Below, in pieces: positions 32,059 through 40,714 of a stretch of 61,824 bases of DNA. Position 1 is the stretch's first letter; every line of letters starts with the position of its first letter. The DNA lies in the NCBI RefSeq assembly GCF_030160715.1, contig NZ_BSOW01000044.1, forward strand, positions 1-61,824, given 5' to 3'. The notes under the pieces are model-generated. The model made no database searches. It saw only the letters and a program-made list of their open reading frames with translations, and had not been told where the DNA came from. The translations under genes were made by a program, and so were the position numbers. The DNA comes from Bradyrhizobium iriomotense (lineage in GTDB: Bacteria; Pseudomonadota; Alphaproteobacteria; Rhizobiales; Xanthobacteraceae).

Positions 32059-32946
32059 TCAGCGACGTATAGTATAAGCGCGCGTTTCGGCTGGCGCCAA
32101 GCGGGTTTGCAGGCCGGTTTGCAAGGGGGTTTGCAAGGGGGGTTGAACGGCAGGTCCGTCGGCGGGCCGCCCTGGGACATTCGGTCGTGGTATCAGCCGC
32201 GCGCCCTTGAACCAGAGCCGCAAGGCTTCCCAATGGATCGCCGCCATCACCTTGAGGGGCACGAGCGGCAGCGCAACCAATGACCGCACCAACGCGCGCG
32301 ATGTCAGCGCGCGGCGGCGGCCGCTGAAGGTCGCCGCGAGCAGTGGGCCGTCCCGGTCGGTTTCGAGGATACGCAGGCGGACGGTGTCGGACGGCGGACG
32401 GAGGCGGAAATGATAGCGCGTCTCCATATCGATGAAGGGTGAGACTTGGAACTGCTTGTCCTGCTGCTGCCGCAGGCCGGCGGCGCTCATCTCGCCTGAT
32501 ACGACCGGCAGGACATAAGGATGGATCTCGCCAAAGGTGTTACGCACCTCGTAGATGACGAGCGCGAGTTCGCCGCCTGCGCGGTAGCAAAAATACACCG
32601 ACAGCGGATTGAAGCCGTAGCCGAGCAGGCGGGGATAGCAGAGCAGCATCACGCGGCCGCCGGTGAGATCGACATCGTGCCGCACTGCGCAGCGCTGGGC
32701 ATAGGCGCGCAAGGAGGAACCGTCGCGCTCGCCGTGATCGGCCTCGTGGAAGCTGTAGAGGCCTGCGCGATTGACCCCGAAGAGGGCCGATTGCCGGCCT
32801 GCTTCCTCGAGCCGGTCGAGATCGATCAGGAGGCTCATGACGCGATAGCTGAAGCGGTGGCCGATCGGCTTCAACCGCGCATGCATGACATCGCCGACAT
32901 AGAGCGATGCGGCGTCCTTTGCGGGCAGGGCGGTCTCTGTCGCCAT
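32059..32946 (-). CDS. DUF1365 family protein
   Basis: The product has 295 aa from ATG 32946, four bases after the FAD gene's stop. It shows the DUF1365 pattern: LYVGDVMHARLKPIGHRFSY, then LLCYPRLLGYGFNPLSVYFC, and FGEIHPYVLP. The biochemical function is not established; the gene is nearly always next to an FAD oxidoreductase and Cfa, so it acts in the same lipid pathway. The last about 35 residues form a Pro/Leu/Gln/Thr repeat (PLQT units) encoded by tandem short repeats, probably disordered and variable. Confidence 0.88.
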   Translation of the reverse strand: MATETALPAKDAASLYVGDVMHARLKPIGHRFSYRVMSLLIDLDRLEEAGRQSALFGVNRAGLYSFHEADHGERDGSSLRAYAQRCAVRHDVDLTGGRVMLLCYPRLLGYGFNPLSVYFCYRAGGELALVIYEVRNTFGEIHPYVLPVVSGEMSAAGLRQQQDKQFQVSPFIDMETRYHFRLRPPSDTVRLRILETDRDGPLLAATFSGRRRALTSRALVRSLVALPLVPLKVMAAIHWEALRLWFKGARLIPRPNVPGRPADGPAVQPPLQTPLQTGLQTRLAPAETRAYTIRR

Positions 32947-32950
32947 CGCG

Positions 32951-34261
32951 CTACTCCGCGGCTTGCGCCAGCTCGACCGGCACCTCGCGCCAGGGGGCGA
33001 CCACGCCAAGCGCCTCGGCGACGCGAAGGCCCGAACGCAGGCCGTCCTCGTGAAAGCCATAGCCGGTCCATGCGCCGCAGAACCAGGTATGCCGGCGTCC
33101 CTGGATCTCGCCGAGCCGCTTCTGGGCGGCGAAGGCTTCGGCATTATACTGCGGATGCTCGCAGACATGTTTGCCGAAAGTGAGCTCCGGCGCCGGCGCG
33201 AAGGGCGGGTTGAGGCTGACGAACAGCGGCTTGTCGCGATCGATCCCCTGAAGCCGATTCATCCAATAGGTCACGGCGACGTTATTGGCGATCGTGTCCT
33301 CGCGCTGCCAGCGCAGGAAATTCCAGGACGCCCAGGCGCGCTTCCGCTTGGGCATCAGCCTGATGTCGCGATGCAGATAGACCGTGTTCGGCGCATAGCC
33401 GATCGCGCCGAGGATGTGGCGCTCGTCCGCGTCGGCATCGGACAGCATGGCGAGCGCCTGGTCGCTATGGGCAGCGATCACCACGTGGTCAAAGCTGTCG
33501 TGCCGGCCGTGGCTGTCATGGACGATGACACCGTGTGCGGTGCGCTCGATAGCGGTGACGGCGCAGCCAAGCCGGATGTCCGCGTAGGTCGCCGTCAACT
33601 TCTCGACATAACGCCGGCAGCCGTCCTTGACGGTGCGCCAGACCGGGCGGTCGTGATGCAGCAGGCGATGATTGTCGAAGAAGGCGACGAAATTCTCGGC
33701 GGGAAAGTCGAGCATCTCATCGGCCGGGGTGGACCAGATCGCGGCCCCCATCGGAGCGAGGTAGTCGGCCAGCAGCCGCTGCGAGAAATGGCGTTGCGCG
33801 AAATAATCGCCCAGCGTCAACCCGGCGAGGCGCCCGGCATGGTAGTCGGCAACGCTTTGCCGGTTGAACTTCACAATGTCGGCGAGCATCCGGAGATAGG
33901 ACGGCGAAAGCAGATTGCCGGGCTGGGCGAAGAGTCCTGCACCCGTCGACCACCAGTCGTTGCCGCCCCCGCGCCACTCGAATCGCCCGCTGTCGGCGGA
34001 TACGGCAAAGCTCATGCAGCTCTCCACCGTCTCGATGCCGAGATGGGCGAACATCGCGGTCAGGTCGGGATAATTGAGCTCGTTGTAGACGATGAAGCCG
34101 GTATCGACGGCGATCGGCGTGCCGCCATAATCGACCGTGACGGTGTGGCTGTGCCCGCCGGCGCGCAGCTCGCGCTCATAGACCGTCACCGGGTAGCGTC
34201 GTGAGAGCGTCCAGGCCGCCGCGTTGCCGGCAATGCCCGTTCCGATGACCGCGATGCGCAT
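32951..34261 (-). CDS. FAD-dependent amine-oxidase-like oxidoreductase
   Basis: The product has 436 aa. The N-terminal Rossmann FAD motif is IAVIGTGIAGNAAAWTLSRR, followed by the second conserved block AGGHSHTVTVDYGGTPIAVDTGF. The C-terminal part has WFCGAWTGYGFHEDGLRSG, the usual closing FAD-binding segment. The substrate is not known; in the conserved operon it probably oxidises or desaturates a membrane-lipid acyl chain. It is the first gene of the operon and follows an ECF-type promoter candidate at 34295-34320. Confidence 0.88.
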   Translation of the reverse strand: MRIAVIGTGIAGNAAAWTLSRRYPVTVYERELRAGGHSHTVTVDYGGTPIAVDTGFIVYNELNYPDLTAMFAHLGIETVESCMSFAVSADSGRFEWRGGGNDWWSTGAGLFAQPGNLLSPSYLRMLADIVKFNRQSVADYHAGRLAGLTLGDYFAQRHFSQRLLADYLAPMGAAIWSTPADEMLDFPAENFVAFFDNHRLLHHDRPVWRTVKDGCRRYVEKLTATYADIRLGCAVTAIERTAHGVIVHDSHGRHDSFDHVVIAAHSDQALAMLSDADADERHILGAIGYAPNTVYLHRDIRLMPKRKRAWASWNFLRWQREDTIANNVAVTYWMNRLQGIDRDKPLFVSLNPPFAPAPELTFGKHVCEHPQYNAEAFAAQKRLGEIQGRRHTWFCGAWTGYGFHEDGLRSGLRVAEALGVVAPWREVPVELAQAAE

Positions 34262-34658
34262 GTGTAATGCCCCTGCCGCTTGGTGTCGGACGAGCTACGG
34301 TGCGCTGCGGCGCAAGTTTCAGTGGAGTGAGCTACTCTGTACCCGCCCCGACCCTGCTGTGGCGACAATATCACATGAAATGTTGGTAAGCTTGCCGCCT
34401 GCCGGGGAGCACTTCGAAATGCAGAAAGCCCTGTAGAAATAGGCACAATCTGCGCGTTTCGCGACTTCGTGAAGCCTGTTTGCGGGGCGGGCTTCGCAGC
34501 TGCGGGACTGTCCGCACCGGTCACGCCCCGCTAATATGCGGCACGGTTCCAGGAAAGCATCACGTGAACGAAACGGAGACCACGCCCCAACTGACGCGCC
34601 GCGAATCGGTTAATCCGACCGCGCGGTGGCAGTTGCGTCTGCCCGGCAGGGGGTGGAT
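34262..34658. other. Divergent intergenic region
   Basis: It holds the promoters of the minus-strand lipid operon and of the plus-strand RND operon. Short inverted repeats are seen near 34469-34492 (GAAGCC / GGCTTC) and 34499-34516 (TGCGG / CCGCA), which could be operators for the efflux genes. No regulator gene lies here. Confidence 0.4.
34295..34320 (-). promoter_or_regulatory. ECF-sigma-like promoter of the FAD/DUF1365/cfa operon
   Basis: On the minus strand GAAAC (34320-34316) and CGTAG (34299-34295) are exactly 16 bases apart, close to the ECF-type GGAAC / CGT arrangement. It ends about 34 bases before the ATG at 34261. Confidence 0.4.
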
Positions 34659-36137
34659 GTGACCCGAAGATTCCCGATGGTCGCCGTCCGGCGATCGTAC
34701 GGTCCTCGACCCCGGCTGCTGGGCGCAGCGAGCCGGGTGGTGGCGCTTGGCCTGGCACTGAGCTCCGCCGGCTGCGTGCTGACGCAGGATTTGCCCGATC
34801 CGGCACTCGACGTGCCCAGCCAATATAAATACGCCGGAAAGCCTGATGCACCGCCGCCGCTCGACTGGTGGCGCGGCTTCCGATCGGCCGAGCTGACGCA
34901 ATTGATGGAAGAGGCGCAGACCGTCAACCTGGACATCGCCGCCGCCGTCTCGCGCATCTTCGAGGCCGATGCCCAGGCGCGTCAGGCCGGCGCAGCCCTG
35001 CTGCCGAGCCTGTCCGGCTCGGGATCGGAGACCTATTCGCGCACCTCCGGCTCCTCGTCCTCCGGTCTGACCAATGGCGGCCGCGAGGTCGTCAACTACT
35101 CGGCATCGCTCAGCGCGAGCTACCAGCTCGATTTCTGGGGCCAGAATCGCGACGCCCTCCAGTCGGCCGAAGAGACCGCCCACGCCAATCGCTTCGATCG
35201 CGACGTCGTGGCGCTGACCACACTCGCCAGCGTCGCCAACGCCTATTTCCAGGTCCTGGCCTCGCAGGACCGCCTGCGGACCGCGCAAAGCAACATCGCC
35301 AGCGCCCAGCGCATCCTCGATGCCATCAAGGAGCGGCGCAAGGCCGGCACCGGCACCGACCTCGACGTCGCCCAGCAGGAGAGCGTGCTTGCCAACCAGA
35401 AGGCGCTGGTGCCACCGCTCCGGCAGACGCTCGACCAAAACATCAACGCGCTGGCTGTGCTGGTGTCGCGCCCGCGGGAGAGCGTGCGCATCTCTGGCGG
35501 CTCGCTGAACCAGATCGCGATCCCGCGCGTCACGCCGGGGCTGCCGTCCGAACTCTTGACGCAGCGGCCTGATATTCGCCGGCAGGAAGCGCAGCTTGCG
35601 TCCGCCACCGCCAATATCGGCAATGCCCGCGCACAGTTCTTTCCGACCATCCAGCTCACCGGCAATGGCGGCTATCAGAGCTCGGCGCTGGTGTCGCTGT
35701 TCCAGCCGCACGCGGCGTTCTTCCAGCTCGTCGGCAGCGCGACGCAGCCGATCTTCGACGGCGGCAAGATTCTGGGCAATTTCGAATTTGCCAAGGCGCG
35801 CCAGGACGAGTTGCTGCAGACCTACCGCAAGACGATCGTCCAGGCCTTCGCGGATGTCGACAATGCGCTGTATTCGATCAAGCAGACCACGATCAAGCTG
35901 CAGTTGCAGCGCGACGTGGTTGCGTCATCGCGTCGCGCCTTCGAGCTGGCCGAGCAACAGTTGCGCGCCGGCACCGCAGACATCGTGACCGTGCTTAACG
36001 TGCAGCAGACACTATTTCAGGCGGAAGATGCGCTGTGGCAGGCGCAACTTGCGCGGCTGCTCGCGATCGTCAGCCTCTATCAGGCTCTTGGCGGCGGTTG
36101 GGAGCCAAGAATGGAGAAACCGGTCAATGCTCTTTAA
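34659..36137 (+). CDS. RND efflux outer-membrane factor, lipoprotein (NodT/OprM type)
   Basis: This outer-membrane channel partners the adaptor and pumps that follow. The GTG at 34659 is chosen because AGGGGG ends five bases upstream; ATG 34677 is the alternative. A signal with a lipobox (ALGLALSSAGC) predicts a lipid-anchored protein. Two repeated OMF helical-barrel units follow, with the family phrases SYQLDFWGQNRDAL and LLTQRPDIRRQEAQL. The length of about 490 aa is normal. Its end overlaps the adaptor gene by 11 bases. Confidence 0.9.
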   Translation: MTRRFPMVAVRRSYGPRPRLLGAASRVVALGLALSSAGCVLTQDLPDPALDVPSQYKYAGKPDAPPPLDWWRGFRSAELTQLMEEAQTVNLDIAAAVSRIFEADAQARQAGAALLPSLSGSGSETYSRTSGSSSSGLTNGGREVVNYSASLSASYQLDFWGQNRDALQSAEETAHANRFDRDVVALTTLASVANAYFQVLASQDRLRTAQSNIASAQRILDAIKERRKAGTGTDLDVAQQESVLANQKALVPPLRQTLDQNINALAVLVSRPRESVRISGGSLNQIAIPRVTPGLPSELLTQRPDIRRQEAQLASATANIGNARAQFFPTIQLTGNGGYQSSALVSLFQPHAAFFQLVGSATQPIFDGGKILGNFEFAKARQDELLQTYRKTIVQAFADVDNALYSIKQTTIKLQLQRDVVASSRRAFELAEQQLRAGTADIVTVLNVQQTLFQAEDALWQAQLARLLAIVSLYQALGGGWEPRMEKPVNAL

Positions 36138-37539
36138 GCCGGACACGAAGGAAGGCGCGAAGGGCGAGGCGGGCAAGCGCGGCTCGTCCCGGCGCGGCCG
36201 CCGCTTTGTTTCCACGCTGATCACGCTCGCGATCCTCGGCGGGCTCGGCTATTTCGGCTGGACCGCGTGGCACCAGAAGCCGGCCAATGACCGCAATGCG
36301 CGGCCCGACCTGCCCGTGCCGGTGCTGGCGGCGTCCCCGCGCATCCAGGACGTGCCGGTCTATCTCGACGGCGTCGGCGCGATCCGTGCGCTCAACACCG
36401 TCACCGTGCGTTCGCAGGTCGACGGCAAGCTGATCGCGGTGAATTTCATCGAAGGCCAGGACGTCAAGAAGGGCGACGTGCTCTGCGAGATCGACCCTGC
36501 GATTTACCAGGCCCAATACGACCAGGCCGTCGCCAAGAAGGCGCAGGACCAGGCCCAGCTCGCCAACCAGCGCATCGACCTCACGCGCTACGAGCAGCTC
36601 GCTGCCTCCAACGCCGGCTCCAAGCAGCAGGCCGACACCCAGCGCGCGCTGGTCGCGCAGACCGAGGCGCTGGTCAAGGCCGACCAGGCCGCGATCGACA
36701 ATGCCGCGGCAACGCTGAGCTATACCAAGATCGTAGCCCCACTCTCGGGCCGCGCGGGTCTCCGCCAGGTCGACCAGGGCAATATCATCCATGCCTCCGA
36801 CACCACGGGCCTCGTCGTCATCACGCAGTTGCAGCCGATCGCGGTGTGGTTCAGCCTGCCGCAGCAGCAGATCATGCGCGTCAACGCCGCCGCGTCAAAG
36901 GGCGCGTTGCAGGTCGACGTGTTCGGGAATGACGGCGTCACGGTAATCGACACCGGCAAACTGACCGGAATCGACAACCAGGTCGATCCGACCACCGGCA
37001 CGCTCAAGCTCAAGGCGGAATTCCCCAACGCCAACTACCAGCTCTGGCCGGGCCAGTTCGTCAATGTCCGCCTCAAGGTCGAGACGCTGCCGAAAGCGCT
37101 GGTGGTGCCGACATCGGCCGTGCAGCGCGGCCCGATCGGAACGTTCAGCTATGTGATCGGCGAGGGCGATATCGTCTCGGCAAAACCCGTGACGGTGACG
37201 CAGCAGAACGAGCATGACGCCGTCATCGCGAGCGGCCTGTCGCCGACCGATCGCGTCGTCACCACGGGCTTTGCCAATCTCTCCGACGGCTCCAAGGTGA
37301 TCGTCGGCCGTGACGACCAGACGCCGTCGGCCGATCTTGCGCCGCGCAAGCGCACCCGCGCGCCACAGGGCAAGGAAGGCCAGAAGGACGGGCAGGCCAA
37401 GGACGGTCAGGCGAAGGACGGGCAGGGCAAGGATGGCGAGCGCCGCGCCAGGCGGCAGAACGGTGAGGGCGATCAGAAAGGCCAGACCGGACCGGCACAG
37501 GGGGCAGATTCATCGGGCAGTGGAGCGAAGCAGCCATGA
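36127..37539 (+). CDS. RND efflux periplasmic adaptor (MdtA-like)
   Basis: This membrane-fusion protein has 470 aa from ATG 36127. It has a basic start, a membrane helix (TLITLAILGGLGYFGW) and the lipoyl half-motifs around VRSQVDGKLIAVNFIEGQDV and SYTKIVAPLSGRAGLRQ. A helical hairpin lies between these, followed by beta-barrel domains (DPTTGTLKLKAEFPN). The C-terminal about 75 residues are a Lys/Asp/Gly/Gln repeat (KDGQA units), low-complexity and unusual for the family. It bridges the outer-membrane factor and the two pumps. Confidence 0.92.
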   Translation: MLFKPDTKEGAKGEAGKRGSSRRGRRFVSTLITLAILGGLGYFGWTAWHQKPANDRNARPDLPVPVLAASPRIQDVPVYLDGVGAIRALNTVTVRSQVDGKLIAVNFIEGQDVKKGDVLCEIDPAIYQAQYDQAVAKKAQDQAQLANQRIDLTRYEQLAASNAGSKQQADTQRALVAQTEALVKADQAAIDNAAATLSYTKIVAPLSGRAGLRQVDQGNIIHASDTTGLVVITQLQPIAVWFSLPQQQIMRVNAAASKGALQVDVFGNDGVTVIDTGKLTGIDNQVDPTTGTLKLKAEFPNANYQLWPGQFVNVRLKVETLPKALVVPTSAVQRGPIGTFSYVIGEGDIVSAKPVTVTQQNEHDAVIASGLSPTDRVVTTGFANLSDGSKVIVGRDDQTPSADLAPRKRTRAPQGKEGQKDGQAKDGQAKDGQGKDGERRARRQNGEGDQKGQTGPAQGADSSGSGAKQP

Positions 37540-37566
37540 TCCCGACCTCGACCGACTGATCGCGTC

Positions 37567-40500
37567 ATGGGCGTCTCCGAACCCTTCATTCGCCGGCCAA
37601 TCGCGACCTCGCTGCTCGGCATCGCGCTGCTGATCGGCGGCGCGCTCGGCTATTTTTCGCTTCCGGTCTCGGCGCTGCCGCAGGTCGACTTCCCGACCGT
37701 GCAGGTGACGACGCAACTGCCCGGCGCGAGCCCGGACGTCGTCGCCTCGCTCATTACCGCGCCGCTGGAGCGGCAGCTTGGCCAGATCCCGTCGCTGTCG
37801 GCGATGAACTCGACGAGCTCGTTCGGCGTCAGCCAGATCTCGCTGCAATTCGATCTCAACCGTGACATCGACGGCGCGACGCAGGACGTGCAGGCTGCGA
37901 TCAACGCCGCCGCCGGCGTCTTGCCCAAGACGCTGCCTTACCCGCCGACCTACGCCAAGGTGAACCCGGCGGATGCGCCGGTCATGACGCTTGCGCTGCG
38001 CTCCGACACGATCTCGCTGCGGGTGATGAGCGACATCGCGGATACGATCCTGGCGCAGCGGCTGAGCCAGATTTCCGGCGTTGGCCGCGTCTCGGTGCTG
38101 GGCGGGCTGAAGCCGGCGGTGCGCATCCAGGCCGACCTCGCGCGGCTTGCCGCCTACGGCATCGCCATGGAGGATCTGCGCAACGCGATCGCAGGCGCCA
38201 ACGTCTCGGGGCCGAAGGGTTCGCTCGACGGCGCGCAGCAGTCCTATTTGATTGCGGCCAACGACCAGATCGCCGCGGCCGATGCCTACCGGCCGATCAT
38301 CGTGGCCTACCGCAACGGCTCGCCCGTCACCATCGGGGATATCGCGCAGATCGTCGACGGTCTGGAAAACGACCGGACCGGCGGCTGGTACCAGGGCACG
38401 CCGGCGGTGATCATCGATATCCAGCGCCAGCCCGGCGCCAACGTAATCGACGTGGTCAGCCAGATCCGGGCGGAGATCCCGAAGGTCCAGCGCGCGATCC
38501 CGGCCGGCGTTAACCTGACCGTGGTCTCGGACCGGACCGTCACCATCCGGGCCTCCGTCCATGACGTGCAGTTCACGCTGGTCCTCGCCGTCGTGCTGGT
38601 GACGCTGGTCGTGCTGCTGTTCCTGCGCTCGCTGCGCGCGACCGTGATCGCCGGCGTCGCGCTGCCGCTGTCGCTCATCACGAGCTTCGGCATCATGTAT
38701 TTCGCCGGCTTCAGCCTCGACAATCTGTCGCTGATGGCGCTGACGATCGGCACAGGTTTCGTGGTCGACGACGCCATCGTGATGATCGAGAACATCGTGC
38801 GCCATATGGAGAATGGCGAGAGCGCGATGCAGGCTTCGCTCCGGGGCGCGAGTGAGATCGGCTTCACCGTGATCTCGCTGACGGTGTCGCTGATCGCGGT
38901 CTTCATCCCGCTTTTGTTCATGTCGGGCCTCGTGGGCCGGATGTTCCGCGAATTCGCGCTGACGCTGACGATTGCGGTCGTGACCTCGGCGGTGGTTTCG
39001 CTCACCCTGACGCCGATGATGTGCTCGCGCCTCCTCAAGCACTCCCATGAGGAAATGGCGGTGCCGGGGCTCGCCGCCATCAGCCGCTTCATCGACTGGA
39101 CCGTCGGCTTCTATCACCGGAGCCTGTTATGGGTGCTGGAGCGCCAGCGCACGACACTGGTCGTGACCTTCGCCACGCTGATCGCGACCCTGGTTCTCTA
39201 TGTCGTCGCGCCCAAGGGATTCTTGCCGCTGCAGGATACGGCCTCGATCACGGCGGTGACGGAAGCCGGCCCCGACGTCTCCTTTGCCGAGATGCAGAAG
39301 CGTCAGACGGAAGCAGCCGATGCCATCAAGGCCGATCCCGACGTGGTCGGCGTCGTCTCGGTGATCGGGGCGGGCTCCGTCAATCCGACCACCAATGTTG
39401 GACGCCTCGTGATGACCCTCAAGCCGCGCGGTGAACGGCGCGACGACGTCAGCGTGGTCATCGACAGGCTGAAGAACAGGGTTGCCACGATCCCCGGCAT
39501 GACCGTGTACTTCCAGCCGGTCCAGGACGTGCAGATCTCGACCCAGTCGAGCCGCTCGCAATATCAGTACACGCTGACCGGCACCGACGCGGCATCCGTC
39601 TCGGAATGGTCGCGCAAGCTGGTCGCCGAGATGCGGCGAGATCCGCTGTTCCGCGACGTGTCCTCGGAAGCGCAGGACGGTGGCTTGCGCGCCCAGCTCG
39701 ACGTCGACCGGACCCGCGCCGGCCAGCTCGGCGTCAACCTGCAAGCCGTCACCGACACGCTGAACGACGCCTTCGCGCAGCGGCAGATTTCCACCATCTA
39801 CGGCCAGGCCAACCAGTATCGCGTGGTGCTGGAGGCGCTGCCGATGTACCAGCGCGATCCGTCGATCCTGTCGAAGCTGTACTTGCCGGGCGCTGCCAGC
39901 GCCACCGTGGGGGCGCCGAACGCCCAAGTGCCGCTGTCGGCCGTGGCAACGCTCACACGGACCACGGCGCCGCTCGCGATCTCGCACCAGGCGCAATTCC
40001 CGGCGGTCTCGCTCAGCTTCAACCTGGCGCCGGGCGCTGCTCTCGGCGACGCGGTCGAAGCCGTGAAGGCGATCGAGACCCGCATCGGCATGCCCGGCAA
40101 CATCGTCGGCGTCTACGCGGGCGATGCCGCCGAATTCGCCAAGGCGCTCGCCGGGCAGCCCTGGCTGCTGCTCGCGGCGGTGATCACGATCTACATTGTG
40201 CTGGGCGTGCTCTATGAGAGCTACATCCATCCGATCACGATCCTGTCGACGCTGCCGTCCGCCGGCGTCGGCGCGATCCTCGCGCTGGTGCTGTTCGGAC
40301 AGGACCTCTCCGTCATCGGCCTGATCGGCATCATCCTTCTGATGGGCATCGTCAAGAAGAACGCCATCATGATGATCGACTTCGCGCTGGAAGCCGAGCG
40401 CGGGCAGGGGATGGCGCCGACGGAAGCGATCGTGCAGGCCTGCCTGTTGCGCTTCCGCCCGATCATGATGACGACGCTTGCGGCGCTGTTCGGCGCGCTT

Positions 40501-40713
40501 CCGCTCGCGATCGAAAGCGGCACGGGCTCGGAGTTGCGCTTTCCGCTCGGCATCTCCATCATCGGCGGCCTTCTGCTCAGCCAGTTGCTGACGCTCTACA
40601 CCACGCCGGTGATCTATCTCGCGCTCGACCGGATCAATCGCCGCCTCGAGCGCGCGCTGCCCCCGGTCGAGCCGGGAGGCCCGCCGGTTGCGGGCGCAAC
40701 CGAGGGGATGTGA
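37567..40713 (+). CDS. RND multidrug efflux pump subunit (MdtB-like)
   Basis: This proton-driven inner-membrane pump has 1048 aa. The usual RND layout is seen: one N-terminal helix (FIRRPIATSLLGIALLIGG), a large periplasmic domain, six helices including GTGFVVDDAIVMIENIVRHM, a second periplasmic domain, and helices ending near the C-terminus. The proton-relay Asp pair lies in VVDDAI. It and the next gene form an MdtBC-type heteromeric pump, downstream of their own adaptor and outer-membrane factor. Substrates cannot be read from the sequence. Confidence 0.92.
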   Translation: MGVSEPFIRRPIATSLLGIALLIGGALGYFSLPVSALPQVDFPTVQVTTQLPGASPDVVASLITAPLERQLGQIPSLSAMNSTSSFGVSQISLQFDLNRDIDGATQDVQAAINAAAGVLPKTLPYPPTYAKVNPADAPVMTLALRSDTISLRVMSDIADTILAQRLSQISGVGRVSVLGGLKPAVRIQADLARLAAYGIAMEDLRNAIAGANVSGPKGSLDGAQQSYLIAANDQIAAADAYRPIIVAYRNGSPVTIGDIAQIVDGLENDRTGGWYQGTPAVIIDIQRQPGANVIDVVSQIRAEIPKVQRAIPAGVNLTVVSDRTVTIRASVHDVQFTLVLAVVLVTLVVLLFLRSLRATVIAGVALPLSLITSFGIMYFAGFSLDNLSLMALTIGTGFVVDDAIVMIENIVRHMENGESAMQASLRGASEIGFTVISLTVSLIAVFIPLLFMSGLVGRMFREFALTLTIAVVTSAVVSLTLTPMMCSRLLKHSHEEMAVPGLAAISRFIDWTVGFYHRSLLWVLERQRTTLVVTFATLIATLVLYVVAPKGFLPLQDTASITAVTEAGPDVSFAEMQKRQTEAADAIKADPDVVGVVSVIGAGSVNPTTNVGRLVMTLKPRGERRDDVSVVIDRLKNRVATIPGMTVYFQPVQDVQISTQSSRSQYQYTLTGTDAASVSEWSRKLVAEMRRDPLFRDVSSEAQDGGLRAQLDVDRTRAGQLGVNLQAVTDTLNDAFAQRQISTIYGQANQYRVVLEALPMYQRDPSILSKLYLPGAASATVGAPNAQVPLSAVATLTRTTAPLAISHQAQFPAVSLSFNLAPGAALGDAVEAVKAIETRIGMPGNIVGVYAGDAAEFAKALAGQPWLLLAAVITIYIVLGVLYESYIHPITILSTLPSAGVGAILALVLFGQDLSVIGLIGIILLMGIVKKNAIMMIDFALEAERGQGMAPTEAIVQACLLRFRPIMMTTLAALFGALPLAIESGTGSELRFPLGISIIGGLLLSQLLTLYTTPVIYLALDRINRRLERALPPVEPGGPPVAGATEGM

Positions 40714-40714
40714 G

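Noticed and set aside
34653..34700. Upstream starts for the outer-membrane factor (GTG 34626)
   Set aside because: The AGGGGG site fits GTG 34659, and the extra residues would precede a normal lipoprotein signal.
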